DNA of 64,000 nucleotides from the NCBI RefSeq assembly GCF_015706575.1, contig NW_024037059.1, positions 10,205,730-10,269,729 of the forward strand. The letters are read 5' to 3'. The notes below the pieces were generated by a model, which worked only from the letters and a program-made list of their open reading frames with translations, was not told the DNA's origin and made no database searches. Positions 24,501 to 34,959 of the stretch are shown here, one piece after another. The first letter of the stretch is position 1; each line of letters starts with the position of its first letter. Made by a program: the position numbers and the translations under genes. This DNA comes from Patiria miniata (taxonomy: Eukaryota; Echinodermata; Asteroidea; Valvatida; Asterinidae).

Positions 24501-27500
24501 GACAGCATACACAGGCCCTCAGCACGTGCTCATCTACAAAGGGAATTCCCGAGATGAGAAATACAGATTGGTTGTCAAAACACGTGATCGCTCCACATTA
24601 CAGAGTACATGGGCGCCCCAGATTTTCCCCTCGCTTACGCTCGGCTGGTGTTTTATTCACAGTGGTTTTTAGGTATGAAATGCTTTATGGGAATGATTTT
24701 TCACCTCGTATGCATGTGGAACTTTGCAGTTCATATTTGCCATATTTAATGCAGGGATTTGTTTTTCGAAAATAGCCGGCGATTCATAGCCACTTGCCGG
24801 TTGTTTCAAACGTAAGTTCAGGGCTGTATTGGTTTTTGATGGGGAAGGACAAAATAATCCAAGACAAACTGTTTTCTTCCTGGATTTTACAACAATCTTT
24901 TCAAATTTTCGGGAGCTGCATACCGTTTCCAGTGGCTGTGAAAAATTCCTGTGATGAAAGGAAAACCTGATTTGCTGAGACAAATGAACAGTTTACGTCA
25001 AAGAAAGAAAATCATTTCGTGAGAAAATGTGTAGCAGCAGGCAGGCGCGGCCACGTCGACAAATAGGCCGTTCCAGCGCGGCGCCGGCTGCCTCTGTATT
25101 ACACAAATAAAATAGCTCACTTTGTGATATTTAATATGCCGTGGAGCTGTTAAAGCTTTTTGTAAGAGGACGGCTTCATCAGAGAGATGTACTATCAGTT
25201 TGTCTTTGACGCACTGCATACTTTTAAAACTGTTAAGGGGCCGTTTTGTTAAAGAATCGGATGTTCTTTGAAGGCGCGTTTGAGTTGGCCAGTCTTCAAA
25301 ATCGTCGCGCGAAAACTGGAATCGACGCTCGGGGAACTGGAATCGGCTACATCTGAGAATCGATTCCTCAAAAAAGCGGAATCGCGATTCCGATTCCGAG
25401 GTTGGGGTCGATTCTATTCGATTCCGGCGTGGATTCGCCCAATAGTAAAACAAAGCAGATTCAATTTCAAAATATGCCTTATTTCAACTGTTCCTTGTTT
25501 AATCCAAAGTCTTGTGGATGTAGATTTATGGCTGACAAGTTACACACAGTGACTTTGAATTTGTGGATTGAGGAAGCAATGAGAGGTGGGTGGAGGGTGG
25601 CCTACCGGTGTGTTCTGATCTTCCTGTATCTTGTATTTGAGAATGAAGGCTGGTCGACCAGTCACATCAACAAACAGGAAGAATGCATTGAACAGCCAGT
25701 AGAACGTAAAGGTAATCAACTCAGTACCTGACAAAAAAAACAAAAAATTTACATAATTTAGTATCATGATATGAATAAGGGATTAAGTGTGTGGTTTGCC
25801 GGTTTAAAACACTATGTTAAAGACTGGATTTGGAGTCTGGATGCGGATAATGACCCGAGCTGAAGGCAAGGGTAATAATCAGCATCCAGACTCCAAACAG
25901 GTCTTAAACATACTGTTTAAAACCGGCCAACCACATATTTATTCCCACTCATGAATACCTTTTCGGTCAAAAGTATAAAAAATGATTAAACATTCCAAAA
26001 AGTCTAACCACTGACAAAATTCTAACAATGTTTTGTTCACAAATTTAAGTTAGATTGCTATCCATGTTCAGGGGCCAATTCTACGGAGCGTGAGATTGCA
26101 TTCCCCCTCCAAAAAAACAACAACAATGAACAACAACCCAAGATGACATCCTCAAAGAAGCTACTTTGAGGATTTTTAAATAGCAAACTAACATATTTTC
26201 CTAATTGTTTCCAGGTTTACTTTCACAATGTAATGGGGAGAAAAATAGGACAGAATCAACCAAATTGTTTGAAGGTTTTGTGATACGCAAAGCTAACGGG
26301 CCGAGCGCGCAGCCAGCCGCCCATATGATTTTATATGCAACTTTGTGAAACGTAACACCATGAAAACGGTATGGTAAAAAAAGTGTCATATTTTCAAGCT
26401 CATGTACGTACATTGTACCAAGGGCCTACTTGCACTGAAAAGTACTTGTTCGTCAAAACGTCTAGATGTGTTGCTTTGGAGAAAGGTTCAATACGCATCT
26501 AGCTACATGTAAGCCGCGATTGTCACGGTGTATTTTGCCCACAAGACCCGCCTTTTTTGGTGTGTGACTGTAAAAGTCTGTACGTACACGCGCTGTACAA
26601 GTCGGTGAATTGTGTGTACGTGTAGTAGCTGGTACTTTGTAGCTGCATCACGTGTACACAGTATAGCTAGCAGCCCAGGCAGGTGCGAGCAGAGGAAAAT
26701 TTCTTACAACTGTTTATTTTTTTTATTCAGCCGTATTTTCTTCCTATCAGACAAATTTCATTGAAAATGATGTAAAATTATTTACTTTATCAAACGTATA
26801 GTTTTTTTGATTTCAAAACCAACAAAATTCGGAATAATCCAGGCCTGGCTGAGCAAAAACAACACAAGGTCCAGCCCAAGACCTTGACAAAGTGCATCCT
26901 ATGAAATCAGTAACGCACTTTTGCCATGTACATGTAATCTCAATCCTCCAAATTCCTCCACTGTGGCAAAGAGGATTTTGAAGGATTCAGGGTGGTTTAT
27001 AGTGCTGAAATATGTATGGCTGAAGACTGAGGCTACATGTACATGTATGTCATCTGCTTGCTTGCACGTAATCCATGCATGAGTGTGTGTGCCCACTGCA
27101 GCTCCAACTAGACACATGCCTCAGAACACCTTCATACTGTGACTGGGCAGTTATAAACATTTAGCTTTCACAATATTATACCTTGAAGACATAGTCCATC
27201 ATTTGTAATTTGTGCATTTTGTTCGTTTGAAGCAACAAAAGTGTTCAAAATCTAATGAAGGATACTGAACAACTAACCTCATGAAGTTTCAGCTCAGCTT
27301 CAGCTGTATATTCCGAGAAAAACAGCATTCTAGGATCTCAATTCAAATCAAAAGTTACTAAATCATGTTTAGAATTGTTTTGAATTGCAGCTTTACGCGA
27401 TGCCGCGCACTGATCCGACGAATTATAGCAACCGCGCGCGCCTGTGCATCGTGCCAATGCTTGCGCACGCTGCGCCGAATAACAAAACGAACTACTTATT

Positions 27501-28951
27501 TAAATGTTCCTACCGTGCTTCTTAAGACGCACCGTTGGAAATGCCTTCTTTCGTTGATTTCTTAAAATGAGAGCTTGCCAGAAAGAATAATTTCACAGAG
27601 AGTTTAGTCCCCTTACTATCTTTCAACCAGTATGTTTTTCAACAATAATTACTCCAGTTACTTTTTGGATAGCTGCAAATGATGGACTCCGGCTTTACCA
27701 TTAAATGCACAAAAGATTTACTGCGTATGGCGGTTGAAAACCTCCATTACACATGTAATATTGAGCCATGTTGCCCACCTACTACTCCAAGCATGAAGAG
27801 ATTGCCGCCAAACAAGTTGTAGATCTTCATCCACTGTCGGTTCCAGAAGTCACCGGAAGCACCCCAGAATGACTCAAGATGCCAGGTGAGGGAGTTACAT
27901 GCTGCAGCAAAGACAATGATGGCCCCTCCCACAATGAAGACAACTTTCTTGACAGTGTCTGCCCATTGGCTCATCAGCTCAGCACGATTCTAAACAAAAT
28001 ATTGTCAGAATATTTGGATATGTTCAATTATGCCAAGTGACTAACATGGTAAAATCGAATGGAACTACAATGGAATGCCCAATGACACCAAAACGAACGG
28101 TATTGCAACCTCAGCGAAATTGTGAGACATTCTTGCAAAATGAGAACCCATTCAGTGGAGAAAATTGAAGGGGAAAAAAAAAAAAACACCCAATTGTGGG
28201 GTTGATTTTTTTTCCATTTTCAGATTTATTGACATTTGCACAAAGGTGTTTGTAAGGAAAAACAACCGGTCTCTTATACTTTCTCAACTACAAACCTCAA
28301 AACTTTAAATGCCTTGCCCTCGGTAATGTTGATATTTGCTCACTTTTAATACACAACCATAACTTGTCAACGGAATGTCCGACAAACAGTATTGTTAGGA
28401 GAATTTTATTTTCTTTCCTAACACCTGCAAACCCTCATTTGGACCTCTGCGCAGTTTTGTCTCATTTTGCTGGAACGCCCAACATTTATTCCTCCTAGTT
28501 AGAGTCTACCACTCACTCTCCTTCCACCCCACACCCCAATCTAACAAGTCAACAAATTCATAACATATGGTTCATCTTTCAGTGTCTAACATAGTCTGAA
28601 ATTATTATGGTACACAGTAAAGACAGGTTTAATTTTCCTGTCTTTACTTAAGGATTTTAAGTAATAAAACATTGGTGCAGTTTCTTGAGGCTACAGGCAA
28701 CATACGGTAATTTGAGGCAATTACATAGATTTTTTTAGTTTTTATAATAATATAACGAAATGTGTCTCTGAACTACATGTAGCTATCAAAATGTAGAATT
28801 TAATCTTCAGACAGTTGATGATTAGTTTGAAATGATTCATTTGGTTGGTTACCTGAGTAATGCCAACCTTGACTTCCTGTGGTTTATCATCAGCTGGTAG
28901 CCTGCTAGGCCCAGCACAGCAGCTTTCTTCTCTCATAGTAGCACACTCCAT
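18520..28951 (-). CDS. FAXDC2: FAXDC2, complete coding sequence
   Basis: Fatty acid hydroxylase domain-containing protein 2, a di-iron membrane protein of the sterol desaturase/C4-methylsterol oxidase superfamily, expected in the ER. Exons on the minus strand: 28951-28853 (ATG), 27989-27779, 25727-25606, 22777-22572, 20670-20398 and 18703-18520 (TAA). All borders are GT-AG, phases agree, and the total is 1095 nt or 364 residues (human 333). Hydrophobic segments lie near residues 45-65, 95-125, 155-175, 190-210 and 250-285. The histidine boxes are intact: HRLLHH at 212-217, HKKHH at 225-229, HCGYH at 284-288 and HDFHH at 298-302. The C-terminus FGTLGFLDRLHGTDNLF also matches the family. An acceptor (TTGACAG) directly abuts the ATG, so a 5' UTR exon lies upstream. 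A 2.1-kb hAT-like element occupies intron 3. Confidence 0.92.
19105..19175 (-). repeat. tRNA-derived SINE-like sequence (left arm)
   Basis: On the minus strand, TAGCTTAATTGTGCGCTAG resembles an A box and AGGTCACGGGTTCGAGTATC a B box. Stem pairing is incomplete. The right-arm partner at 41941-42003 has a different sequence after the B box (CCCACTGAGTGATTTT) plus an extra segment of about 25 bp. Confidence 0.5.
19548..19764. mobile_element. MITE with TTATCTTCAAGCAAACTTGA ends, copy 1
   Basis: Inverted ends TTATCTTCAAGCAAACTTGA and TCAAGTATACTTGAATATAA enclose about 180 bp containing GACCAATCAGGATGGAGGAT. The right-arm partner spans about 39119-39897 and is split by a 566-bp insertion. Confidence 0.65.
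19908..20154. mobile_element. MITE with TTATCTTCAAGCAAACTTGA ends, copy 2
   Basis: Second member of the same family, 247 bp, with ends TTATCTTCAAGCAAACTTGA and TCAAGTTTACTTGAAGATAA. The right-arm partner is 38744-38974. Related ends also occur near 11435-11470 and 44908-44945. Confidence 0.65.
20998..21110. repeat. ACATGTAAATCTACGT tandem repeat
   Basis: TACATGTAAATCTACGTACA units are repeated three to four times in the left arm. The right arm (about 37835-37870) keeps one clear unit. It reflects slippage in the ACATGT-rich background of this genome. Confidence 0.7.
21309..21679. mobile_element. Harbinger-like MITE, GGCC-A(n) ends (left arm only)
   Basis: 371 bp with inverted ends GGCCAAAAAAAAAAAGTTTCC, continuing through TCTGGTATG, flanked by TAA on both sides (21306-21308, 21680-21682). 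The right arm has the empty site near 37637. A TAA three-base duplication and GG-CC ends suggest PIF/Harbinger. Related ends occur at 60529-60911. Confidence 0.75.
23354..25447. mobile_element. hAT-like 2.1-kb element with GATTCCGATTCC ends
   Basis: Bounded by a perfect 8-bp duplication AAACAAAG (23346-23353 and 25448-25455). Terminal repeats contain TTGGGCGAATCC, followed on both sides by runs of GATTCCGATTCCG words. It sits in FAXDC2 intron 3 within the spacer, so it has no counterpart in the right arm. I see no intact transposase. A 196-bp fold-back element (24209-24404) is nested inside it. Confidence 0.82.
24209..24404. mobile_element. 196-bp inverted-repeat element nested in the hAT-like element
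   Basis: Perfect 20-bp terminal inverted repeats AATGGACCGATCCAGTAAGC (24209-24228) and its complement (24385-24404). The interior is GC-rich with CACGTG and CGCGC words and has no coding capacity. Superfamily not determined. Confidence 0.7.
25772..25952. mobile_element. Fold-back element, GGAGTCTGGATGC stem (spacer)
   Basis: A palindrome of about 180 bp. Arms run from GAATAAGGGATTAAGTGTG through TTTGGAGTCTGGATGC to the complement ending at GGGAATAAATATGTGG. A relative with the same GGAGTCTGG core and AATAAAT ends lies at 62403-62558. No coding capacity. Confidence 0.7.
27183..27697. mobile_element. TTAAAG..TATAGTCC repeat, copy 3 (FAXDC2 intron 2)
   Basis: Shares ATAGTCCATCATTTGTAATT, AATCTAATGAAGGATACTGA and CAAATGATGGACT with the copies at 8851 and 46998. 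It is more diverged and about 40 bp shorter. It is an independent family member, located 80 bp from FAXDC2 exon 2. Confidence 0.7.
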
Positions 28952-31118
28952 CTGTCAAGAAATCAAAACACATGTACATCAACTGGCCCCTCTGGTATGT
29001 CATCTCACTGACGTCATTCGTGTACCCCCCTACAGTACTAACCCCAGGGTTATGTGCATATTTGTCATGTTTCCTGGGGAGTCATGGGAAGTATCGTGCT
29101 GGGTTGGGCAAGATTGATGGCACAATCTGACGTCAAACTTAAAGTCTGCATGTTGTGACAATTTACTAGGCAGCAATGCTCTCTACTTTAATGATTATTT
29201 AGGGTAGCTACCAGTAGGTTTGCAATTTATTTTCAAAATTGTAACTGAAAATCCCATTACAAGTATGATACCTTTATGCTATTTGGATATTCAGTTGATG
29301 ATTGAACAATCCAATATTTGAGACAGCCCTACAAGATTGACAGAGTACTCTAGATTGACTTCCCACCTGGAGGATTATTGTAAACAATACCAGGGCTACA
29401 GAAATCAAAATGAAACCTCAAAATACAGAAATGAAAACAAACATTCACGGAAAAGGCAGATCAAGTTTTATAAATTAAGTCGCAGAAAACGTCGTGAACA
29501 ATCATTCTTACTTAGCGCAAATGTTCTAATGCTGGCAATATTTGAATACATTTTGTTCATTCATACATGTCATTTTCAATTGATAGGTCTTGTTGTTCCC
29601 TTTAATTTCGTTTTGTAGATTTAATGTTTCTTTCATTTGTTCAGACGTGTCCACTTTCTCATGGAATTGCCCATACATGTATAGCTTATTGTTGTGCAAT
29701 GGTACAGTACATATTTTTCATGGTGTCATTTTGATGTGAGTTTTGTACATTATGACAAACAAATCCTATTCCTTTTTAGCTCTTCCATCAGCTCTGACTG
29801 TGTTCAGCACCCGATTTCATATAACTCACCGTAACATACGATACATCGCAGCGCTGCGACGCAGCTGCGATGCGTCCGGCGATCCGATCCATTTCACAAA
29901 ACACATCATAAGTGCGACACGTTGTAGGTGTATTATAGTACAACTCGGTGACTGTCTTATGTATTTATTCAGCATACAGTAAATAGTCGTCTGATATTTA
30001 ACATATTCAAGAGTCGTCGGACCTCTTCTCAAAATTTGTTAAGACGTAAAACAAAATGGCGGCCATGTGATGCAATTTTTAAGGAAAACAAGCTCTCAGT
30101 ATAGCTACTTTGAAATTTCAACTGCAGATTGTAAAAGCCTCTCTTTGCTATTTGGGATCGCAATTTTATGCTCCTCTAAAACAGACGAGAAGTGTGGTTG
30201 GAGTCTGCACAACTGCACTCCTCAAAAAAATGAAGGTCTGATGCAGTTTGCAAAACACATAGACCCGTGACTACATACAAATGACAGAAACAGTGACCTT
30301 GGAATTTGCATCTGTATTAAAATGTCCAGTAAGCCTATAGGTTTTTCACACGTTTGCACAAATTCAATAGGCCTATAAGGTGACATCATGCACAGTCCTT
30401 GGAAAAATGCCAAAGATTTCATGACAGGCAAAAGAAAGAAATTGAATGGATGCCAAATTCTGAACGCAACACAATTCACTGGACCAAAGACCCCTAATTG
30501 GGGATGGCTAAACCTGAACTGCTGCCAAGAATGCAGTTGCACAATTTATATTGATTTGGGAATGGAAATTGGTATTTATTGTGCACAGTTTGGTTTCTTT
30601 GCATGCGGGTAGCACAGGAAGATTTATAAATTCATAAATGGGACCAAAGGGGGGGGGGGGGGAACAAGTCCCCCCCCCCACATATTAAAGTGGGGGGGGG
30701 GGGGGGAAGAATATCATATCGTTTGTCCCACCCCCCCCCCACTTTTGTTTGTCCCCGAATGAAAATTGTAGCCTACTACAATCATAAATTCTACAGCTCA
30801 GAATAGCTGATACAACGACTCCAATCTCGAAACTGATTTGTAGAAGATGATCTTTTGCTAAAACAAAAATATCGGGGTTCTTTAGCAGAACCCCACAATG
30901 TTAGGGCTTTGCACTCGCATTATTGCTCACCAAGGTACATGTATGTCCCCCCTCCCCTAGTCTGAGTATCACCTGTTATCCACAGAGCCCAGTCTCCTGT
31001 ATAACGTCTGATAATGATATATCTAAGCATGCAGATTTTAATATGCGATCCCGCGCCTCAGCCAATCTGGGTCGACTTTAATAAATTGTGACATCATTTC
31101 ATTCCCAAATCAGGACTA
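28952..31118. other. Spacer upstream of FAXDC2, no gene recognised
   Basis: It should contain the FAXDC2 5' UTR exon and promoter, but I cannot place them. A CpG- and GCGCTGCGACGC-rich patch lies near 29845-29890, and a GCCGCCATTTTG word, read on the minus strand, near 30050-30065. Either could be promoter-proximal. An 11-bp hairpin (GTAAAGACAGG) lies in the adjacent intron at 28617-28647. Confidence 0.4.
30649..30742. repeat. Alternating G and C homopolymer runs
   Basis: Runs of G, C, G and C of about 8-14 bases lie within 95 bp and could form strong hairpins or G-quadruplexes. Length here is also likely to be unreliable in assembly. Similar runs occur at 9414-9430, 2829-2846 and 57228-57535. 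Confidence 0.7.
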
Positions 31119-31398
31119 ATAGGCCATCAGCCTCGGTCCAAAATTTTGGCAACCGGTATCAAATGAGAGGAATAATCGTCATAGCAATTTTTGGCAAGGT
31201 AGGCCTATACACCTCCAGAGTTGGAAAATATGTGATAGCATTGCAGCGGTGGCAGCTTTTTAAGTGTTATCACCCTTTTTTCAAAATGTCCATCAAAATG
31301 CTTGTTACCACTTTAGGGGCGGTATACCTTGCGCATGCGCACTATAATCATTTATGCCCTGATTTGATACTGACCAAACCCCCAAGCTGATGGCCTAT
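31119..31398. mobile_element. 280-bp AGGCCATCAGC inverted-repeat element
   Basis: Ends AATAGGCCATCAGC and GCTGATGGCCTAT. TATCAAAT also appears in inverted order near both ends. No coding capacity. Confidence 0.6.
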
Positions 31399-32055
31399 AA
31401 CTGTTTGATTGGTCGATTCGAATGCAGTGTTTTGTAATACAATTACAGCCGGCCATATAATAAAACCTTGACGCCTCACCTTGTGATTTCACCCAAGATG
31501 AATCCAGGAAGACACGCAAATGCGAAATATTTTAGGAAAAAGTTGTTTTTACTTAATAAATTTAAGAGCACATTTTAGACGCACATGTCGTGCAGAATAA
31601 TATTGGAGGCAGCCGGTCAAATTGATTGAAGTGTCTGGAAGACAGCAGTACGTAAATACGCACGACATCGACAGCCACGACAACACATGTCATTAGCCGG
31701 CCAATGATAGTGCAATACCTCATTATGAATAATTAATTTCTCATGAATATTTAGTTTATTTCAATGGATTCTTCAAATACGTCCGAAGACTGATCATTGC
31801 AATGGCATGCGATCGTGCGCATTGTCTTGTGGTAAAATTCTGGTCTTTCAAGCAAGTGTCCGAGGTTCCAATCTCGATGAAGAAAGCGACTGACACTAAG
31901 TCTGACCATGGCGCTATAGTCCCAAATTTCCGACTCGTGTTAATGTTTGAACAACGCGATGTGGTCTTCATGCCTAGCGTACATTCTATGGTCCCCGTAT
32001 CCCGAGTGCGATTCCGTTAGCGAGCGCGCGCGCGATGTATCGATTATGATAATGA

Positions 32056-32220
32056 GTAGACTGATCACGTTTGTAAACACAAGTGCATTTCGAACCATAA
32101 TAGGGAGTCCGGAACTACATATAGGGCAGATTTCATGGACGGAAACCAGTTCAAGCTAGTTCCCGACTCCCTTTTTATCGTTCGAAATGCACTTGTGTTT
32201 ACAAACGTGATCCAGTCTAC
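32056..32220. mobile_element. 165-bp palindromic element, GTAGACTG ends
   Basis: Nearly full-length hairpin with arms of about 40 bp: GTAGACTGATCACGTTTG then TAAACACAAGTGCATTTCG, and the complement ending at 32220. Another hairpin follows after two bases. Confidence 0.7.
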
Positions 32221-32222
32221 TG

Positions 32223-32322
32223 TGATAAAGGCTGCTAATAATTTGGAATTGCACTAACGATCCGGACATGAGGAGTGCCCGGAGCGTCAGTGCGATACCA
32301 AATTATCCGCAGCATTTATCAC
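32223..32322. mobile_element. 100-bp palindromic element beside it
   Basis: GATAAAGGCTGCTAATAATT with TTGCACTAACG at 32223 onward is mirrored, with mismatches, by CAGTGCGATACCAAATTATC and CGCAGCATTTATCAC to 32322. It is adjacent to the 32056-32220 hairpin, and may be part of one compound element. Confidence 0.6.
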
Positions 32323-32597
32323 GTGGCCTCGTGATTGGCCCGTCTGACGCCGCCCGCGATATGCGCTTCAAAGACGCTGTCTGTGGTCGGTTTCCAGACC
32401 AAAAGACTATGACGTCTTGCCAACAACGCTTCGCGCGCGTGCGCACGTTTAAACCTTAACACTCAAGCGGTAGCTTCGGTATGGAAAGGGGACTTTTTCA
32501 TCATTTTTTGCACTCGGGATTGATTCAACCCTTATTTCCTCGATCCTTATATCCTCCTGAGCGCAGCATACCGCGGCCACACTAGCTGACTAGCTGG

Positions 32598-33371
32598 AGT
32601 TACCCAGCCCTAAATTTTATCATTGGGTTGTCATTTAGGGCTGGAGGAAGTTTTTCACTCGAACCAGCAGCGTTGGCAGGTCCCAAAAAAATTGCGAATT
32701 TGCCTGGAATAACCATTACATGTACACAGGTCCTCGAGTAAAAAACGATCCACGATGAAGATTGAGCCTACAATCGCAGTGAAAAATGGAGGAATAACCG
32801 ACAACCGTGCAGGCATGGTGAGGACTGCAATTGGATTTGTGCACAAACAAACTGCGTGTACAATTACCATGCACAGCGCGCTGGTACCAGTCGTTCTTGC
32901 CGGCTGCGCGCGCTGGCTGTTGGCGCATGACGTCACGCAGAAGCGATGACTGTTTTATGCACTTTATGCACTTTTTTGCCGTTCCAGTACCGCAGCCGTG
33001 ATGCGAATGGTAAACCTCATGTTAGTGCATGAAACAGTCATCGGGTGTTACGCTTCCGCGTGACGTCATGCGCCAACAGCAGGCGCAGCTGGCAAAAACG
33101 ACTGGTACCAGTACGCTGTGCATGGTAATCGACCGCCATTCATTGTACACGCAGTTTGTTTGTGCACAAATCCAATTGCAGTCCTCACCATGCCTGCACG
33201 GTTGTCGGTTATTCCTCCTTTTTTCACTGCAATTGTAGGCTGAATCTTCATCGTGGATCGTTTTTTACTTCGCAATTTTTTTTGGGACCTGCCAACGCTG
33301 CTGGTTCGAGTGAAAAACTTCCTCCAGCCCTAAATGACAACCCAATGATAAAAATTTAGGGCTGGGTAACT
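32598..33371. mobile_element. 774-bp fold-back element
   Basis: Two arms of about 350 bp are near-complementary. AGTTACCCAGCCCTAAATTT and AGGGCTGGAGGAAG at the left are mirrored by CTTCCTCCAGCCCT and TTTAGGGCTGGGTAACT at the right, with the centre near 32985. Open frames appear as mirror-image pairs and are a by-product of the palindrome, not genes. Confidence 0.8.
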
Positions 33372-34014
33372 CTAGACCCATGAACGTGGCATGTATTTGT
33401 AAACTACGCCACGCTGTTGTGTATTTTCGAACCTGGCAAAATTGTCCCTCTGACTCCCTCCGTTACACACACTGGACGTTATTTTGCCCATGTAATAAGT
33501 ACTCACATATGAAGCTGTCTTGAAATCTGTTTGTACGTCAAAACTTGCATTTGACGAAATTTGAGGAAAATTCTGGCCCCGGTTCATGAAGTCCTGCTAG
33601 CTGCCATTTTCTCCCAACTGACGCATGCGCATTGCGTTTTATTGTACCGTCCTGTTTCGTATGATTCGACGGCTGTTTACTGTCGCAGCTAGAAGAGTCA
33701 TCGTTTTAGACAAGTTTCAAGTCCTTTCCTCTCTCACTGCACCGCACGCGGGCGCACACGAACACGAGATGAGCCGAGCAGCCAATCGTCTGCGGGTTTT
33801 TTTCGGGGCTGTGACATGAAACAGCCGTCAATCTGTCCAAGCGACAGGAAGCAGATAGGTAGCTCAGAGGGTTCCGATAATTTTGCACGGAAATGACCCT
33901 GGTACTCGTCTGGGGTTATTTGTCAGGGTCACTTGTCAGGTTAAAATCTAATTTCTACAAGTTCGTATGGGTCTTTATTGATGGCAAATTTCGTCGAAAT
34001 TACACAGCCTGGTA

Positions 34015-34771
34015 CAACTAAAGAATGCAGGGCCACTACACTCTACATCCGCGCCTCCGTACGGCTGCGTGGAGGCGTGGAGCCACAGTCGACCTACCTC
34101 CGAGAATTGCGCCTTCTATCGGCGCGCGTCTCTGCGACTCCGCGACTCCAGTGCCCCGCGTCTCCGCGACTCCAGTGCCCCACGTCTCCGCGACTCCAGT
34201 GCCCGCGTCTCTGCGACTCCAGTGCCCCGTCGCCCTCCTCTCTTCTTTTGCGAGGAAATTAAAAATGGATATGGATGCTTCGTTCTAAAAAAATACAGCC
34301 GAGAATTGCTCCCTCTATCGGCGCGCGTCTCTGCGACTCCGCGACTCCAGTGCCCCGCGTCTCTGGGACTCTGCGCCTCCGCGACTCCAGTGCCCCGCGT
34401 CTCTGCGACTCCGTGACTCCAGTGCCTCGTCGCCCTCCTCCCTTCCTTTGCGAGGAAATTAAAAATGGATATGGATGCTTCCTTCTCAAAAAAATACCGC
34501 AGAGAATTGCGCCCTCTATCGGCGTGCGTCTCCGCGACTCACTCCGTGGCTCCGTGCTCCGACACATTTACAAGCACGCCCTCCCTTCCGATCATTGATG
34601 AGAAGACAAGTGCATTTGCTGTACTTAGCACTTTTTGCAGGTTTGCATATTATTATATTGTACTTTTTGTAGCCATTACTCCTAGTCCTATCCTCACATC
34701 GTTGGCCTCGATCCACGCCTCCAAGCAGAAAAAAAAAACTTGCTCCGGCGTGGCCCTGCATTCTATAGTTG
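34015..34771. mobile_element. 757-bp element carrying a CGCGACTCCAGTGCCCC minisatellite
   Basis: Inverted ends CAACTAAAGAATGCAGGGCC and GGCCCTGCATTCTATAGTTG. Between about 34105 and 34560 the interior is a two-level tandem repeat. Short GC-rich units of the CGACTCCAGTGCCC type are grouped in larger units of about 195 bp that also contain GAATTGCGCC.TCTATCGGCG and AAATTAAAAATGGATATGGA. Several overlapping frames stay open only because of the repeat. Confidence 0.7.
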
Positions 34772-34959
34772 CTCCCACAGCCTGAACAATCGGACGGGCA
34801 AATTTAGATTCCTAGGTGAGTACTCAACATCCATACGGAGTTATGTATGGCGGATCGATTTCGCTAGGTTCAATCAAAAATACACAACAGCGTGGCGTTG
34901 TATCTAGGTAACTCCAGCCATTTCTCCAAGCTCCAGCTACTTTAGCTGAGTATAGTCGT

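Larger units (their letters stand above)
32594..34917. mobile_element. Compound 2.3-kb element with CTGGAGTTACC ends
   Basis: Ends CTGGAGTTACC (32594) and GGTAACTCCAG (to 34917). Subterminal inverted repeats around ACGCCACGCTGTTGTGTATTTT lie at 33404-33427 and about 34880-34899. It contains two further elements: a fold-back at 32598-33371 close to its left end and a CAACTA..GAATGCAGGGCCAC element at 34015-34771. No gene is seen in it. The outer boundaries lack a clear target duplication, so they are tentative. Confidence 0.55.

Noticed and set aside
32655-33275. Mirror-image frames in the spacer
   Set aside because: They are the two arms of a 774-bp fold-back element read on opposite strands.
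34025-34598. Overlapping frames of 90-115 codons on both strands
   Set aside because: They remain open because of the CGCGACTCCAGTGCCC minisatellite; there is no protein-like conservation.
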